A stretch of DNA of 6,729 nucleotides from an uncultured Lachnospiraceae bacterium (GTDB lineage Bacteria; Bacillota_A; Clostridia; Lachnospirales; Lachnospiraceae). Made by a program: the position numbers and the translations under genes. Of the stretch, positions 4,987 through 6,729 are shown piece after piece. The notes below the pieces were generated by a model. The model was not told the DNA's origin. It searched no databases and saw nothing but the letters and a program-made list of their open reading frames with translations. Numbering within the stretch: position 1 is the stretch's first letter; each line of letters starts with the position of its first letter. Where the stretch lies: contig CAMOFS010000088.1 in NCBI GenBank assembly GCA_946613735.1, positions 1-6,729 on the forward strand, in the 5' to 3' direction.

Positions 4987-6726
4987 ATGAAAAAATGTTT
5001 AGCATCGATCCTGTGTGTCGGACTTGCGGTAGGCCTTTTGACAGGCTGTGGCACAAAGGATACCAAGGAAGAAGCAGCAACTGAGGATGAGGAAAACTAC
5101 GAGACCGGAGATGCCTCGCTGGACAACCCCAGAAACCAGGACGACATAGGACAAAAGGAGCTTTTGGTGGTATCCTTTGGTACCAGCTTCAATGACAGCC
5201 GACGCCTTACCATCGGCGCCATAGAGGATGCCTTAGAGGAGGCTTTCCCGGACTGGTCCGTACGCCGCGCTTTTACCAGTCAGATCATAATCGACCACGT
5301 AAAGGAACGTGACGGTGAAGAGATCGACAACGTAAAGGAAGCACTTGACCGTGCCGTGGATAACGGGGTAAAGGAGCTTTTGGTACAGCCCACCCATCTG
5401 ATGAACGGGCTGGAATACAATGATCTGATGGACGAGATCGCATCCTATTCCGATGCCTTTGACAAGGTCTATATCGGTGAGCCTCTTTTGACTTCGGATG
5501 ATGATTTTGAAAAGGTAAAGAATGCCATCTGTGATACAATGGCAAAATACGATGACGGAGAGACCGCCATCTGTTTTATGGGACACGGTACCGAAGCCGA
5601 GTCCAACGGCATCTATGCCAGGATGCAGGAGCTTTTGACTTCATCCGGTATTGAAAACTTCTATGTGGGTACCGTGGAGGCTACACCCACCCTGGATGAT
5701 GTGATAGCTCTGGTGAAAAAGGGAAACTACAAGCGCGTAGTGCTGCGTCCCCTTATGGTTGTGGCAGGAGACCACGCCAACAATGACATGGCAGGAGATG
5801 AGGAGGATTCCTGGAAGAGCAGGTTTGAGGCTGAGGGCTATGAAGTAGAGCCGGTGGTCTCCGGTCTGGGCGAGATAAAGGAGATCAGGGATCTCTACGT
5901 GGAGCATGCCAAGGCAGCGCTCGGAGACTCTGCGGGATCAGCCACAGGTGACATGTCCCAGGTGGCAGACGCTTCTGAGATGACAGAGGTGGAGGATGTT
6001 GTGGATGAAGGCATGACACCGGTCACTGCAGACATGCTTAAAAAAGGAACCTACGAGGTGGGCATGAGATCCTCATCCTCAATGTTTAAAGTAGATAGTG
6101 TGGAGCTTAACGTACTGGACGGAGACATCCTGGAGGTCAAGCTCTATATGCACAGCAACGCATACAGCCATATGTATATCGGTACAGCCGAAGAAGCTGC
6201 CAAGTCCGGCGGCCCCTATCTGGAGCTTCAGGGACTGGTGGACACCGGCTTTTTTGACTTCCCTATCGAAGCACTGGATCAGCCCATACAGGTGGCTGCT
6301 TTTTCCGTAAGAAAGCAGAAGTGGTATGACAGGACCATCCTCTTTGAAGCTGCATCCCTGCCGGAAGATGCCTTTTTGGAAAAGAGATCAAAGTCGGTGG
6401 ATGATCTGGGACTGGCAGATGGAAGCTATACCTGCAGTGTGACCCTTGATGGTGGCTCCGGCAAGGCATCCGTTACCGATCCCTGCAATCTGACAATAAA
6501 GGACGGCAAGTGCACTGCCTCCATCGAGTGGAGCAGTGACAAGTATGATTATATGATGGTGGACGGCGTGCAGTATGATCCGGTAAATACCTCAGGAAAT
6601 TCGGTATTTGAGATACCTGTGGATGGCTTTGACTACGCCATGAAGGTCCAGGCGGACACCACAGCCATGAGCAAGCCTTACCTTATCGACTATACCCTGA
6701 CCTTTGATTCCTCAAGCATTCGTTAG
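4987..6726 (+). CDS. cbiK: Exported lipoprotein CbiK-type sirohydrochlorin cobaltochelatase with tandem C-terminal domains
   Basis: Predicted anaerobic cobaltochelatase inserting Co2+ into sirohydrochlorin, but membrane-anchored outside the cytoplasm. Of three in-frame ATGs (4981, 4984, 4987) the last has the best ribosome spacing; length from it is 579 residues, about twice the roughly 260 of ordinary CbiK. Seen: a signal peptide starting MKK with a hydrophobic stretch and lipobox LTGC (Cys21); an acidic linker (about 22-55); a CbiK domain (about 57-315) with LLVVSFGTSF, QPTHLMNGLEY, MGHGTE (His200) and PLMVVAGDHANNDMAGDE (His263). The two histidines match the catalytic pair H145/H207 of Salmonella CbiK, in near-identical spacing. 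Then an Asp/Glu/Ser-rich linker and two related domains, about 354-458 and 479-577. The gene is preceded by a cobalamin riboswitch, so it is likely repressed by B12. A periplasmic CbiK is known in Desulfovibrio vulgaris. It may be a biosynthetic chelatase or a metal/tetrapyrrole-handling surface protein. Confidence 0.9.
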   Translation: MKKCLASILCVGLAVGLLTGCGTKDTKEEAATEDEENYETGDASLDNPRNQDDIGQKELLVVSFGTSFNDSRRLTIGAIEDALEEAFPDWSVRRAFTSQIIIDHVKERDGEEIDNVKEALDRAVDNGVKELLVQPTHLMNGLEYNDLMDEIASYSDAFDKVYIGEPLLTSDDDFEKVKNAICDTMAKYDDGETAICFMGHGTEAESNGIYARMQELLTSSGIENFYVGTVEATPTLDDVIALVKKGNYKRVVLRPLMVVAGDHANNDMAGDEEDSWKSRFEAEGYEVEPVVSGLGEIKEIRDLYVEHAKAALGDSAGSATGDMSQVADASEMTEVEDVVDEGMTPVTADMLKKGTYEVGMRSSSSMFKVDSVELNVLDGDILEVKLYMHSNAYSHMYIGTAEEAAKSGGPYLELQGLVDTGFFDFPIEALDQPIQVAAFSVRKQKWYDRTILFEAASLPEDAFLEKRSKSVDDLGLADGSYTCSVTLDGGSGKASVTDPCNLTIKDGKCTASIEWSSDKYDYMMVDGVQYDPVNTSGNSVFEIPVDGFDYAMKVQADTTAMSKPYLIDYTLTFDSSSIR

Positions 6727-6729
6727 CGC

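Overview
The window looks like a chromosomal piece of an anaerobic, low-to-mid GC Gram-positive bacterium. My best guess is Clostridia, perhaps Lachnospiraceae. This rests on strong AGGAGG-type ribosome binding sites, tightly coupled anaerobic-pathway (cbi) cobalamin genes, a lipoprotein form of CbiK, and protein sequences that read as Firmicute. No rRNA or other marker gene is present, so the taxonomy is an inference. Every gene I can support lies on the + strand.

Layout. Positions 1-373 hold the 3' part of cbiF (cobalt-precorrin-4 C11-methyltransferase), whose last codons and stop fall inside a palindromic repeat (349-420). Next come three translationally coupled corrin-ring genes: cbiE (446-1066), cbiH/cobJ (1063-1794) and cbiJ/cobK (1791-2480), each overlapping the next by an ATGA. 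A second, composite copy of the same repeat family (2494-2584) follows. After it come a GNAT acetyltransferase (2616-3059) and a PutP-type sodium/proline symporter (3129-4643), whose leader has an inverted repeat beside the ribosome binding site. An intrinsic terminator (4670-4700) closes this block.

The 343-base gap after putP is regulatory. It holds the terminator, a plausible sigma-A promoter (4702-4730), a cobalamin riboswitch (about 4735-4915) and a terminator-like hairpin (4916-4950). Directly downstream is cbiK (4987-6726). It encodes an exported, lipid-anchored CbiK-type cobaltochelatase carrying two related C-terminal domains that I cannot assign with certainty.

How it fits together. 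CbiF, CbiH, CbiJ and CbiE methylate, contract and reduce the corrin ring in the cytoplasm. The riboswitch-controlled CbiK has the residues of a chelatase that puts cobalt into sirohydrochlorin, but its signal peptide places it outside the membrane. That makes it the least ordinary part of the window. The GNAT and putP genes have no obvious link to cobalamin. CbiT, CbiG, CbiC, CbiD, CbiL and CbiA are not in the window.
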